DNA of 64,000 nucleotides from Dipteris shenzhenensis (GCA_047967505.1 CM106539.1), one strand, 5' to 3'; shown: positions 1-11,303, numbered from the stretch's first letter. The notes: generated by a model from the letters alone, not told the origin. Made by a program: numbers and translations.

Positions 1-2143
1 ATAGATGGCGGATATGCACGACTTTTCCTTCATCAGATGAGCGTTGTATTTACGGATTTAGTTTTTGCAAACATTGGATGAGGCTCAGCCAGTGTCTCTC
101 ACCACAAGAAAAGGTCACAAAGAATGTTAGGGGGCCCAATTGTCATATCATCGCAAATATGTTCTTCTTAAGTTTTTGCTTGTAGTCTAACGATGTGTGA
201 AGCGCTTTGAAGTCTTTGTAACCTATTCTTGAGTTCAAATTTTGTTCAATGTTTGGGCTTTTACTAACATCCTTTGCGCAGAGGTGCTTCCCTTGTAGCC
301 TTGCCTTTCATATTTGCACCCAGGTTAACGACAGAACTTTAAATACTAATATCTTCATTTCCTTGAAGAAAAGGTTTTTTATGCTATGTGCGAATCTTCT
401 ATCTCGGTGCAGTAGCTCCCACTTTGTGATTATTTGGTAACTGCGCTCACATAACTCATGGTACCTCCGGTTCTCATTGAAAAACAATGTTGGGAAGCAC
501 ATCTCCTTGCAATGCTTGGGCGTCTCTAAAAAGACCAAGGGGTGCTTGCCTTACGATGGTGCAACATGGGTTACAAAGTCGTAGTCCACGACTTGCTACG
601 AAGTGTATAGCCCATGAAAAAGTGTGTCTGCATCTAGCATATCATCATCCGTTGCGTCATTCATGGGTGCCTCCAATATTATTTCTTCTTGCAGTCCTTC
701 ATGCAATGAACTAACGTGTCCTAGCCACTCTTTGCTAATGTACAATGAAGTTGGAATAAGTTCGTGGAGTGCTTTCATTGTAGGCTGAACTAGCCCGCTC
801 ATGTAGCAGTGCTTATACTCTAGCTTGCACTTAATACCCACTAATAGTGAAGCATCATCGCTTAAGAATCGAGGTAGTACTCACTACGCTTTCTCCACAT
901 CTGCCATTATGTCAACCACACTTCCTCGTAGGCTATATTGCCCCTTGTAGTTCAACTCTCTGATTTGTGCAAAAGGTATTCTAATGGACACTTACCACGC
1001 CTCGTTTGCATTCAACTTTGACACATAATTGGTTGGGCAGTTGAGCTGCATCATTTGGTTTGTGACCAGGGCGGTAATCTTTTTGCGTTGAGGGACTTTG
1101 CGCATTTGGAACAAAGCTTCAACTCCTCTATGTGTGACTCTTCATTGGTTGCAAAGCACATGGCTCTGAGCATATCAATTGCAATAGGTTTTGTACTTGT
1201 AGTTGTTTTTTGAAGAAAAAGGTTCTCACAAGCAATGCAAGGATTAGAAGGGGTGCTAGCAATAAATAATCTTGAAATACTTCAACCTCCCTTGACAGTG
1301 TGATGCATCCCCCATTGCGATGTGCTTTTGAGGAGTAGTTGGCTCAAACGTCCTTTGTTTCACACTGCAGAGCCTGTAAACCTTTTCTCATACTTGCTTG
1401 TCTATCACTGTTGTCAATGGGTGCAGTTTTTAGAATTCAAATGCAATATCCTTGGGGCTACATAATGTGCCCTCATCTAGTAGTATATTCAAGGTGGCGC
1501 ATTCCTTAGGGCCACATCTACGCTAGTGTGCTCAGCCGTCACCCTAGGGAAAATTAAGTATACACTTTGTAGCATGTCAAATAGCAAAATAGCCTTGTGG
1601 CTAATCAGTTTGTATTTTGAAGTGTAGCTTGTGGTTGTGACTTTCCTCATCTCTATGTAATTTTTTATCTCTAAATCCCAATCAAAAGTCTCTACAACGA
1701 TTCTGACGACGTAATTTAGCATCAGCTTGGAATTGCACGTTGTTGCCAAGAAATGTGAAATTACTTCTTCCATATTATCCCCATCAAAACTATATTTATT
1801 TGCTCGGAAGAGGCAGCCCCATGCTAACATTGCAAATGGCTTCTAGACGTGGATATCTACAACTATTATGTTAATTAGTTTCATTGTCAAGGCATCAACA
1901 TCATATGCATAGTCGAGCAAATGGACTAAGACTAAGAAGAGGTTTCTATTTAATAAAAATGCTTGGAAGAAAGGCAAGTCAACATCTATTGTGGCTAGGG
2001 TCTCTGTAACAAGATGCTCCATTAGAGGGATAATGCTTGAAATGCGAAGGTTTTAGAAGAATAGTGTCATTTGCATTGGAATTTTAATGGGACACACTAG
2101 CAAGTTAGTCCTAGCTACAAGAAGGAACAATGTTCCAAGGAAG
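1..2143. other. Unrecognised gene-poor DNA left of Copia E1
   Basis: I recognise no gene, RNA or repeat. The longest open stretches are on the minus strand (596-841 and 1489-1830, up to 113 codons). They have no motif I know and are separated by stops, so they may be remains of an old element. The stretch ends at the first base of a Copia LTR. Confidence 0.4.
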
Positions 2144-2495
2144 TGTTGAGATATCGAGCTCCACTCGTGATATGCCAGGGTGACCGTTGTGCATTTATGT
2201 CACCGACTTGTTAGCTGCAGATGCGGTTAGTACACCGCCCATGAATAATAGTTAGATGATAGCTATCCTTATGTACTCTAGTTCATGGCTCAGTTAGTAT
2301 GCCACCTTAGTTAGCTGAGTTTGGTTTGAGACCCACATATAGGGTTCTCCTATTTCCTTGTACTAGAGTTCTTTTGGCTTACACAACTAAGAAGAGGAAA
2401 ATTGTTTTCAGCCTCCACCTTTGTGTGTATTCCCCCATTGTATATGTGAGAAAGCCGCAAGTGAGACTCCTTCCTTCTCTCCCACTATCTTCACA
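2144..2495 (+). repeat. 5' LTR of Copia E1
   Basis: This 352 bp LTR matches 7061-7373 except for a 39 bp block, present only here after its first 21 bases, and about 25 point differences that are nearly all transitions (hand count). It starts TGTTGAG, ends TTCACA, and is followed directly by the PBS. Confidence 0.93.
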
Positions 2496-2511
2496 TGGTA
2501 TCGGAGCCAGG
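2496..2511 (+). other. Primer binding site of Copia E1
   Basis: TGGTATCGGAGCCAGG lies directly after the LTR. It matches the plant Copia PBS complementary to the 3' end of initiator methionine tRNA, apart from one or two bases. Confidence 0.85.
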
Positions 2512-3042
2512 TTCGTGGTAAGGAGCTTAAGAAAGCAAACCAAGTTCGCGGTGTCCTGGTAAGAAGACCAATGTTTCTTTCCTTTTTCGAGTTTGGGAAC
2601 AAATCTCTGCAGGTAGCACAGTCGAAAAGTGCAAGAGTGCATTGTCTTATATTGAGACGCCCTTCGCAGTGTGGCGAGAGGGCAATATATGCTGCGGGTG
2701 AGGGCGAAGCCCTTGGTGACTTAATTTTTCTGATTCAAGGCCATTTTGGGGCCCGCCATTTTGGAGGCAAAGTTCTCCGCAAGCACTGAGAAAAAGGCCC
2801 TGTTTTTTATGTGCGACCACTGCTCTGCAGGTCGGTGAAAAGTTACCGCAGGAATTGCATCGTATGCCTGTGCGCAGAGATACTGGGAGTTATAGAATCA
2901 TCCTTATTGCCTGTTGATGCAAAATCGTCACTAGGAAGTGACTGTTTAGTCAAATACCACTTTCGTCAGTTTTGCAGATTTGCCCTTGTGAGGCAGAAGC
3001 TGTGTTTTTTTGCAGTGACAAAATATTTTGCAGTGTTCTGTA

Positions 3043-3611
3043 ATGGCGTCTGATTCTCTTTCACAGATTGTCACTGAAAAGCTTGACAAGAATAACTTCC
3101 AAACATGAAAGTTTAAAATGACGAATTTCCTTACGGGAAAAGGCTATTGGGAGTTCATTACAGGAAATGAAAAAAAACCACTTCTTCCTAATGTTCTTAA
3201 TCAACAGGAAATACAGGCATTTAAAGGATGGCATGAGAGAGCCAGAAAAATTATGTACTGGCTATCTATCAATATTTCAGATCCTATGATTGTGCATATT
3301 CACGATGCAAGTACGCCAAAGGAGGCATGGGATACTTTGGCAAAAAGATATAGCACAAATACGCAAGCCAGCAAAATGCAACTCAAGCAGGAGTTGCACA
3401 ATGTGCAGAGAGAAAATATAAGCATCAATGACTACCACATGAAGGTGAAGAAAATTGCAAATGTACTTGCTTCCATTGGGTCGCCAGTGGAAGATGATGA
3501 TTTAGTTTCTGTGACCTTGAATGGTCTAAGAAAGAACTATGCACAGTTCCAGACATCAATGGCCGTCCGTGAAAAATTTCCTGATTTTGAGGAGTTATTT
3601 GCTCTATGCAG
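3043..3611 (+). pseudogene. Copia gag (UBN2-type) fragment of E1
   Basis: This is the N-terminal part of a Copia Gag, the capsid-like protein that packages element RNA. The natural start is the ATG at 3043 (reading MASDSLSQIV). A TGA at 3106-3108 interrupts it, where E2 has a tryptophan codon. The frame then runs on through the UBN2-type region, with motifs such as EAWDTLAKRYS and NDYHMKVKKIA. Around 3605-3611 it jumps straight into sequence that in E2 lies beyond the protease. The basic region, zinc knuckle and protease are therefore missing, and the open frame continues to 3705 out of frame with the normal downstream protein. Confidence 0.9.
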
Positions 3612-3673
3612 GATGGGAAAAAGAAATACCTGTCTAATGTATTTCATGTCCCAAATATCACCAAGAACCTGGT

Positions 3674-3912
3674 TTCTGTTGGTCAAATGGTTGAGCAGGG
3701 CTTGAAGGTCAGATTTAAAATAACGGTCGCTTGATAGCGAAAGGAAAGAAGAAGGGCAGAATGTTTACGTTGGATGCGTTCTGTTGGTCAAACGGTTGAG
3801 CAGGGCTTGAAGGTCAGATTTAATCCTCATGGATGCTTTGTTGAGGATATGAAAAATAACGGTCGCTTGATAGCGAAAGGAAAGAAGAAGGGCAGGATGT
3901 TTACGTTGGTGG
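3674..3912 (+). repeat. Tandem duplication (105 bp period) in E1
   Basis: The GAG-pre-integrase segment starting TTCTGTTGGTCAAA occurs at 3674 and again at 3779. The first copy lacks about 34 bp that the second retains. The duplication destroys the reading frame. Confidence 0.85.
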
Positions 3913-4090
3913 GGCCGGTATAGTTACAGATATTGATATCTAGCATAAACACATTGGTCATGTTAATGTACAGCGACTTAAATCAATGCATGCCCAAAAT
4001 ATTGTTGCAAGATTGTCTAAATTCAAGGTTGCAGAAATGCATAAGGTATGTGAAGCCTGTCAATTTTGAAAACAGGCAAGGAAACCATTT

Positions 4091-4993
4091 CCTAGACATG
4101 TTAAAGAGAGTAAGAAGCCATTAGAATTAATCCACTCTGATGTATGGACTACTAAAGCTGCATGTATTGGAGGCTGTCATTATTTTGTCACTTTTATTGA
4201 TGACTACAGCAGAAAAGTTTGGGTGTATTTTATGAAAAAGAAAAGTGAAGTATTTGGGCATTTCAAAGCTTTTCAAGCTATGGTTGGAAAAGAAACAGGC
4301 CTACAAATAAAATGCCTAAGGTCAGATGGAGGGGGAGAGTACCTCTCAAATGAGTTTGCAAGGTTCCTGCAGGAGCATGGCATAAAGCAGCAATATTCAT
4401 GCACTCATACTCCACAGCAAAATGGACTTGTAGAAAGGAAAAACAAGCATATTAGAGAGGTATCTCGGGCCATGCTAAATGAAAAAGACCTACCAGATTA
4501 TTATTGGGCTGAAGCAGTTGCTATAGCAATTTACATAATGAACAGGACTCCCACTGCAGCAATACATGGCATGAGGCTAGAGGAGATGTATACTGGTAGG
4601 AAACCAGATATTTCTCTTTTGAAAATTTTTTGTTGCATTGCCTATGTTCATGTGCCAGGTCAGTTGAGGTCCAAGTTGGATCCAAAAGCTGAGAAGTGCA
4701 TCTATATTGGTTATTCTCTGCAGCAGAAAGGGTATAGATGCTATAGCCCTTCTACTCGTAAGTTTACAGTGACCAGAGATATTTTTGATGAGATGAGTAG
4801 CTGGTATAAACCAGTAAATGTGATTGATGATGTAAATGCACAAAATGGTAATGCTGCACAGGATTCACAGCAGCAATCACAAAATATTAGTGAACCTGCA
4901 GTGCCCTCTAGCATTGGTTCACATACTTCACCATGGACAAGCAGATTGAGATCAGGAGAGTCTCCTCAAAGCAATGCAGATAGTGGTATATAG
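4091..4993 (+). pseudogene. Copia integrase domain of E1 (frame open)
   Basis: This is the retroviral-type integrase core that would join element DNA to the host chromosome. The frame is open for about 300 codons. The DDE residues are visible: Asp in HSDVW (near 4133), Asp in RSDGGGEY (near 4323) and Glu in QQNGLVERKN (near 4420). The Copia-specific C-terminal motif RTPTAAIHG and the block around KCIYIGYS follow, then a hydrophilic linker to a stop at 4991-4993. The HHCC zinc-binding part upstream is broken by the duplication. Only this isolated domain remains of a formerly continuous polyprotein. Confidence 0.92.
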
Positions 4994-5029
4994 GTATCAC
5001 GAAAAGGAAAAGAGAAGGTAGATCAGCCC

Positions 5030-6418
5030 ATGTTTGATGTGAATGTAGGTCATTCTTATGTGGATGGTGAATCCAGTGGCTTAGAACAAAGCATTGATGA
5101 TGAGTTGGGTATTCCTTCTATTGTTACACCTGGAGTAAGGAAGACCAGGGATGTTTTGAGAGCACCTACAAGTGAGCCTATTTTGCGCAGGTCTACCAGA
5201 GCTAGGTATCCTGTGGATAGGTTGAAATATGATGGATTTACAGCCATTCACTATGCCTATATGGTCAAAGTGATACAGGAACTAGAACCCACTTCTTTTG
5301 AGCAAGCCATGGGAAAAGAAAAATGGGAGAATGCCATGGATGAAGAAATGGATGCCTTGAAAGCAAATGCTACATGGGCATTGGTGCCTTTGCCTAAAGA
5401 CAAGAATGCAATTGGCTGTAAGTGGATTTATAAGGTGAAGATACAAGGCAAGATTAGTTGTCAAGGGGTATGCACAGACATATGGCATTGATTATGAAGA
5501 AACATTCAGTCCAGTTGCAAGGATGGCAACCGTAAGAGCAGTCATTGCTATGGCTGCATCAAAGGGATGGTCTTTACATCAGATGGATGTAAAGAATGCC
5601 TTCTTACATGGTGATTTGTAAGAAGAGGTCTTTATGGAGCAACCACCAGATTATGTTCATGCTGTTCATCCTGAGTTTGTTTGCAGGTTGGAGAAAGCCT
5701 TGTATGGCTCGAAGCAAGCACCTAAAGCATGGTCTGAAAAGATAGGACAGTATCTTGTCACTATTGGCTTTCAGATTTCCAAGGCAGATTTCTTACTTTA
5801 TGTGAGAAAAACAGAGAAAGATATTATGCTGCTTGTCATTTATGTTGATGATTTGATCATCACTGGTAATAGTGATGAAGATATCCTTCATGTGAAAATG
5901 CTATTGAAGCAGAAGTTTGAGATGAAGGATTTAGAAGAGCTGCGTTATTTCTTGGACATTGAGGTGATTAGATTACCAAGTGTGAGATACGGCTCTTGCA
6001 AAGGCAGTATGGATTGGACATGCTATCCAAATATGGGATGACAGGCTATAAGCCTATTTCAGTTTCTTTGGAGCAGAATGTGAAGCTAAGCGCAGATGCA
6101 GGTGAGCTTCTGAAAGACCCTACTATGTGCAGACGCATATTAGGAAGTTTGATTTATATGACTATTACCAGGCCAGATTTGAGCTATGATGTTGGATTGA
6201 TAAGTCAGTTTATGCAGGCTCCAAGAAAACCGCATTTGGATGCGGCTAGACGCATAATCAGGTATGTGAAGTCCACATTGCAGTATGAACTATTTTATGA
6301 GGCTGGGGTTCACATACAGTTGCATGGATACACTGATGCTGATTGGGCTGGTAGTATTTTTGATAGACGATCTACCAATGGATATGTGTTCTCTTTTAGG
6401 AGTGCTGCAGTCACTTGA
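5030..6418 (+). pseudogene. Copia reverse transcriptase and start of RNase H, E1 (frameshifted)
   Basis: This is an RVT_2-type reverse transcriptase. It is recognisable from FEQAMGKEKWENAMDEEM through the catalytic YVDD (LLVIYVDDLIITG, near 5840) to the TRPDLSYDVGLISQFMQ block. It is not translatable: a 26 bp deletion near 5442 relative to E2 shifts the frame, a CAA-to-TAA change gives a stop near 5620, and another frameshift lies near 5990-6000. After a short start of RNase H (HGYTDADWAGS), a TGG-to-TGA change closes the frame at 6416-6418. Confidence 0.92.
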
Positions 6419-6832
6419 GCAGCAAGAAACAGCCTACAATTGCCTTGTCGAGCACAGAGGCTGAGTACAGGGGTGCAGCAATGGCTGCATGTAAGGTAGC
6501 TTGGTTGCATAAGCTACTTTATGATATGCATCAGTCTACATATGGGCCAATTGTCATTTATTGTGACAACATGAGCAGTATACACTTGACAAATAACCCA
6601 ATCTACCAATGGATATGTGTTCTCTTTTAGGAGTGTTGCAGTCACTTAGAACAGCAAGAAACAGCCTACAGTTGCCTTGTCGAGCACAGAGGCTGAGTAT
6701 AGGGGTGCAGCAATGGCTGCATGTAAGGTAGCTTGGTTGCATAAGCTACTTTATGATATGCATCATCTACATATGGGCCAATTGTCATTTATTGTGACAA
6801 CATGAGCAGTATACACTTGACAAATAACCCAA
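6371..6832 (+). repeat. 231 bp tandem duplication inside RNase H of E1
   Basis: The segment starting TCTACCAATGGATATG at 6371 is repeated from 6602 with few changes. The copies join at the short shared word ATCTA. A second small duplication (AAATAACCCA units, 6823-6871) follows at once. Confidence 0.9.
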
Positions 6833-7060
6833 TCTATCATGCTAGGCAAATAACCCAGTCTATCATGCTAGAACAAAGCACATTGAGGTGCATTATCACT
6901 ATGTGCGGAAGAAGGTTTTACTAGGTCTTATTGATCTAGTTTATGTCAGCATAGAGAATCAGATAACTGACATATTCACAAAGGCATTGGGTGCAGAGAA
7001 GCTCCGCAAGTTCAGAGACCTGCTTGATGTGCAAGAATTGGGATTGAGCTCGAGGGGGAG
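6833..7060 (+). pseudogene. Copia RNase H C-terminus and polypurine tract of E1
   Basis: The RNase H tail is readable around ARTKHIEVHYHYVRKK and DIFTKALGAEKLRKF, the standard plant Copia ending. It stops just before the polypurine tract GAGGGGGAG (7052-7060), which would prime plus-strand DNA synthesis at the 3' LTR. Confidence 0.88.
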
Positions 7061-7373
7061 TGTTGAGATATCGAGCTTCACTGACTTGTTAGCTGCAAAT
7101 GCAGTTGGTACACCATCCATGAATAATAGCTGGATGACAACTATCCTTATGTACTCTAGTTCGTGGCTCAATTAGTATGCCATCTTAGTTAGCTGAGTTT
7201 GGTTTGAGACCCACATATAAGGTTCTTCTATTTCTTTGTACTGGAGTTCTTTTGGCTTTCACAACTAAGAAGAGGAAAACTGTTTTCAGCCTCCACCTTT
7301 GTATGTATTCCCCTATTATGTATGTGAGAAAGCCGCAAGTGAGACTCCTTCCTTCTCTCCCACTATCTTCACA
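7061..7373 (+). repeat. 3' LTR of Copia E1
   Basis: This 313 bp LTR pairs with 2144-2495. It lacks the 39 bp block of the 5' LTR; the block is bounded by CAC on both sides, consistent with a deletion at microhomology. Confidence 0.93.
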
Positions 7374-7539
7374 GAAAGTAGATGTCTTTGTGACAGTTGG
7401 ACACAAGTGAAATATTTTGCATGAAAGTTCTAATGGAGGATGAAGTCTTCGTTTTCCAAGCAAGGACGGACGAAGGGAAACAATTCCGAATGCAACGAGT
7501 CTAAATTAGTTCAGACATCTTAGTTTGGAGATGTATTTG

Positions 7540-8530
7540 AGATCCCTTCACAAAGATACAACGTTTCAACGAACCTCCATCTAGTTCCTTTTGAAAAGCA
7601 TTCATTGCACAGTTTCAAAAGTTAGATGCTCCAATGATGCACTTACAACTGAAAACTGTCTACTTTTCCAAATCAGAATTTCTGCAAGAAAGGTGAGCTA
7701 CTCAAACTTGCTTGTAGGATTATCATAGACTGAAACTCAAACACATTCCTCTGCGAGTTTTTTTTCGGGTTTTTAGACATGTTGCTTCAAAGTTGGCACT
7801 CTAGATTTCTTTAGAAAGATATAACATTTGAAGAAAGGCCATATTGCAAAGAAGCCATATGAAACCTACTACTTCTTGGAAAGCATTCATTGCGCAGTTC
7901 TAAAAATTAGGTGCTCCAATGATGTACTTAGTATTGGAAGCTGTCTACTTTTTCAAATTAGAATTTCTGCAAGAAAGTTAAGCTGCTCAAATTTGCTTAT
8001 AAGTCCATCTTAGGCTTAAACTCAAACTCAAACACGTATCCCTTGTGAGTTTCTAGACATGCTACTTCAAAGCTACACTTTAGATTACTTTACAAAGATA
8101 TAACATTTCAAGAAAGAGAAAATTGGGAAGAAGGCATATGTTTCATATTTAAAAAGTATCTTTAGAATTTACAAGGTTCTTATATCCTTCGATAGAAGAT
8201 CTATTGGGAAGAAGGCATATGTTTCATATTTAAAAAGTATCGAAGGTCTATTGGAAAGAAGGCATATGTTTCATATTTAAAAAGTATCTACAAGGTTCTT
8301 ATATCCTTCGATAGAAGATCTATTGCCAAAAAATAAGTACAAAGTCACTTCAAACATTTGTAAGTCACTTCAAACATTTGTAAGTGTTTGGAAAGGACCT
8401 ATAGAACAAAAAATGGAGAAAGCATTAGCTTTGTTGAATAGTTTAGATGTCCACTGCTGCAAACCAGAATTGCTATAGCAAAGGTGAGCTGCTCAAAGAT
8501 CCTCACGAGTTCACATCAAGCTGAAAGTCA
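7540..8530. repeat. Diverged tandem repeat, period about 265-280 bp
   Basis: Units start near 7552, 7815 and 8094 (AAAGATAYAACRTTTSAA). The first two share a further block around CAGAATTTCTGCAAGAAA; a degraded copy of it lies near 8460. No coding capacity is apparent. Confidence 0.75.
8120..8330. repeat. Short nested repeats inside the third unit
   Basis: GAAGGCATATGTTTCATATT occurs three times (about 8130, 8211, 8260). The longer block around ATATCCTTCGATAGAAGATC occurs twice (about 8190 and 8301). These are serial local duplications. Confidence 0.85.
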
Positions 8531-8899
8531 ACCACATGTCTTTGCGGGTTCACAGAAAAGGTCCTAAGTTTATTAAAGTTTCTTAGCATGACTTTTGCAT
8601 TCAACGAGCTCTTTTCATAAAGTGAAAGGAATGGCTCATGGAACCCAAGGATCAACATTGATGCCTTGTAAAATCACAATGGTTTGAGAGTTGTCTCTTA
8701 GAATGATCTTCGCCTGCAGAGTCATTGACTGGTGGGTGGTAGCAGCATGCTGCTTACATTGGATGCAATAATGTTCTGATTCTTGCTATCCTCTTACAGT
8801 TGCAGCAAACAGTTTCGATGTTAATACTATTTAACTTAGCTATTTGGAGGGTTCCAAAGACTACAAAGGGGAAATTAAGAAGCCATAAGATCAATGTAG

Positions 8900-9120
8900 A
8901 AGAAAGTACAAATATGTGACATGTTAAGATTTGTGAGCTCACCTTCTTCCCATACCCTAAGTCTGAAACCTGTCTGGAAAATGCTTCTGCAAGCCTCTGC
9001 TTCAACTCGATTGTTGGTGGTGTTGTCAATATAGTACCAAACTTGAAAGAGTGCTACTCTTCTATTTCCAGACGCTATTGTGTGCCACATAGAATGCGGA
9101 GCCTTTTTGCTAGAACTCAC
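8900..9120 (-). pseudogene. Possible minus-strand exon, unrecognised
   Basis: The minus strand is open from 9120 to 8875. Its middle reads like protein (QVWYYIDNTTNNRVEAEA, then RLRVWEEG) before a possible splice donor, GTGAGC, near 8937-8942. It lies downstream of the unrecognised coding stretch 9257-9763 on the same strand and could belong to the same broken gene. I cannot name a family. Confidence 0.3.
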
Positions 9121-9227
9121 TTACCATGCGCTGACATTTGTATCGCCTCTCAGGGACAAAAGATAGCTAAAATGTCAAGAGCACATCTGTAAGCAATGAG
9201 TAGAATTTCTCACAATGAAAGCAGAAG

Positions 9228-9307
9228 TCAAGGTAAAAGCATTTACTGTAGCTCGATCAGTTGGAAGTGGCCCATCCACGATTGTCAAGGTAAAAGCATT
9301 TACTGTA
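9228..9307. repeat. 56 bp local duplication
   Basis: A 24 bp word containing AAGGTAAAAGCATTTACTGT lies at 9228-9251 and 9284-9307. On the minus strand it duplicates the codons YSKCFYLD at the end of the coding stretch 9257-9763. Confidence 0.85.
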
Positions 9308-9763
9308 GACTTGGTTCCCTGCAGTCTTGGATGCAATGTCTATGTTTTCCGCTGCGAAGGCAATTGTTGCAACTTCAATGGAAGGAGTGCCTACCTTAAG
9401 AGATGCTGCAACTTCAGAAAGAAATTCGCTTATAGCCTTTTCTGGCAAGAATTTTATGTCACATGGGAACGGGTTAGCTCTTAGCATTGTGGTGGCATCA
9501 ACATACAGAGATAGATCGCAAGTGCCATCATCATTACAATTTTTTGGACGGAGAACTGCACCTTCTATGTGCACGACAGTATCAACCTCTATAGTGCTTG
9601 CGAAGCCTGGCACGAAATCTTCCAGAACAACCGATATGATAGTTTCTTCTGCTTTTCAATCACTCAGATTAGCCTTCAATATTTTGGGCCATGGACCCTT
9701 TATAGCACGAAAAGCGCCATATTTAACCAAAACCTTCCCGTCGAAAGCGAATCTGAGCACACT
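9257..9763 (-). pseudogene. Unrecognised protein-coding stretch with one in-frame stop
   Basis: Read on the minus strand, about 165 codons are open except for one TGA near 9654. Composition and spacing look protein-like: AFDGKVLVKYGAF, IKGPWPKILKANL, then VVLEDFVPGFASTIEVD, GAVLRPKNCNDDGTC and LYVDATTMLRANPFPCDIKF. Because sense continues on both sides of the stop, this looks like one exon or an intronless gene with a nonsense mutation. A possible acceptor (GTCCAG) lies just upstream near 9765. No start codon is evident. I do not recognise the family. It is more convincing as a gene relic than any other open frame in 7.4-17 kb. Confidence 0.5.
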
Positions 9764-9829
9764 GGACGAGAGTTGGCTTATTTGCAGAATGGGAAAGGCC
9801 TCAGCAGATTACAATGGCTAGATGCATTC

Positions 9830-10140
9830 CACAATGGCTGTGTTTGCAGGTGGCCCAATCAACTCAAAGGTACGAGGGGCTACAGTGGACTCCCGTGCAC
9901 TTCTCATTTCCTGCATGGATGCACAGGTTCAATCACAAAGAATGAAAGCTTCATGAGGCTTCAGGAAATATATTTTTCCGCAAGCTACAAGCACTGACCC
10001 TTTATTGCAGGATGCATCTGTTTGAATGCATTTGCAAACCTAACAGCTCTCCTATAGCCTGGATATAACCTGTCTCCAGTCAAAGTCCACTTCTTCGAGG
10101 GGCTCTTTCAAGGAGTCATAGGTGAGCTAGTGTCCCTTAA
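9830..10140. other. Unannotated spacer
   Basis: I see no motif-bearing open frame and no repeat beyond short matches. It lies upstream, in minus-strand terms, of the broken coding stretch and could hold further decayed exons. Confidence 0.3.
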
Positions 10141-10141
10141 T

Positions 10142-11303
10142 GGTAGTTCAACTTTTGACTCAGAGACCAGAAGCTTGAGCATTTGTGTTGGACAGGTCAG
10201 TGAATAGCTTCTGAGAATCTGCTACGGAGGTCAACAAATGTAAGTTCTTGGACTTCAGATGCAAAGTTGGGCATTCACTTCAGAATTTTAAAGTAATGTA
10301 TTCAGAGGTCTCTAACAGATGTACCATAGATTATTTCCATGGGTTGGACTTCATCAAGAAGTTCTGGCTTCTTGTCTGCTAGGTACTTTTGATTGGTTTC
10401 ATGTTCCATAACTTGTAAACTGCAAGCAGTGGATTGTTACGCAAGGATTCAGCAGCCTATCATCTACTGTCGCTTTTACTTCTACACTATGGCGAGACCT
10501 TAAGAAAAGCTGAAATAGTAGATTCCTTACAGCCTATCGCTGAAATTCGTAATGTTCAAGAGTTTAATTTAGTTTCCAAATTTGCTCAGAAAACCTAAAA
10601 TAAGTGAAATTACAAGGTGCTGCCATGAGCATTTGCTTTTAGAAAAACATTTCCACAAGATTGCAAATCTCCCCAATTAGGTTAATTGACTCCGCATTGT
10701 TTTATGCTTCAAGATGTCAGAAGGAACACAATCAGATTTCACAAAATGATTATCTGACCGGATTAACCAAGGGTAACACGATGACAATAACATTTGAAAT
10801 CGATCCACTTCGTTATTAATCACTAATTCTAATATTCAAAGTGTACCACAATGCTACAAACCAATATCCTCCACGAAAAAGATTACTAGTCGCTCATGTT
10901 TCTGACAGCCAGAGAGTAAAGAGCATGAGAAAAAACCACAAATTTATGCTCTTAGAAAAGAAGTTATGCAATTGAATATACCACGATTACAGAAAGAAAT
11001 TCCAGTCGAATACAAGTCTTTAAGAAGCTGCCATTTGGAAGTACTTCGAATCTAACAGAGTTCAAAACTATTGTTGGAACAATAAAGCTGCCAGCTTATA
11101 AGCCTATGAGACAAACTGATAGAGGCACTACCGGCATGGAGATTTGATTGATTGAGCCGAAACAAGACTACAGATTAAAGCATTTAAGTAATGAGAATGA
11201 CCACAGAGCTCTAGTTTAGATTCTCATAAGCTATTCACTGACCTGCCCAACACAAATGCTCAAGCTTCTGGTCTATCTGAGTCAAAAGTTTAAATGCTAC
11301 CTG
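10142..11303. repeat. Inverted repeat with ~1 kb spacer
   Basis: About 75 bp at 10142-10220 (containing CCAGAAGCTTGAGCATTTGT) recurs in reverse complement at 11217-11303 with few differences. The ~1 kb between has no clear ORF. It could be a foldback element or an inverted duplication. Confidence 0.8.

Larger units (their letters stand above)
2144..7373 (+). mobile_element. Ty1/Copia LTR retrotransposon E1, complete structure but defective
   Basis: The element has a 5' LTR, a methionine-tRNA-type PBS, gag, integrase, reverse transcriptase, RNase H, a polypurine tract and a 3' LTR, in Copia order (integrase before RT). The LTRs begin TGTTGAG and end TTCACA. The five bases before it (ggaag) and after it (gaaag) differ by one base, so they look like an eroded target-site duplication. 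It cannot be autonomous. Comparison with E2 shows the gag C-terminus, zinc knuckle and protease were lost in a deletion of about 600 bp. RT has a 26 bp frameshifting deletion, several tryptophan or glutamine codons became stops, and two internal segments are tandemly duplicated. Integrase is the best preserved domain. Confidence 0.95.

Noticed and set aside
5056-5488. Minus-strand ORFs inside Copia E1
   Set aside because: They are antisense shadows of the integrase-RT linker and RT; the matching plus-strand ORFs inside E2 (31452-31839, 32052-32321) are the same thing.
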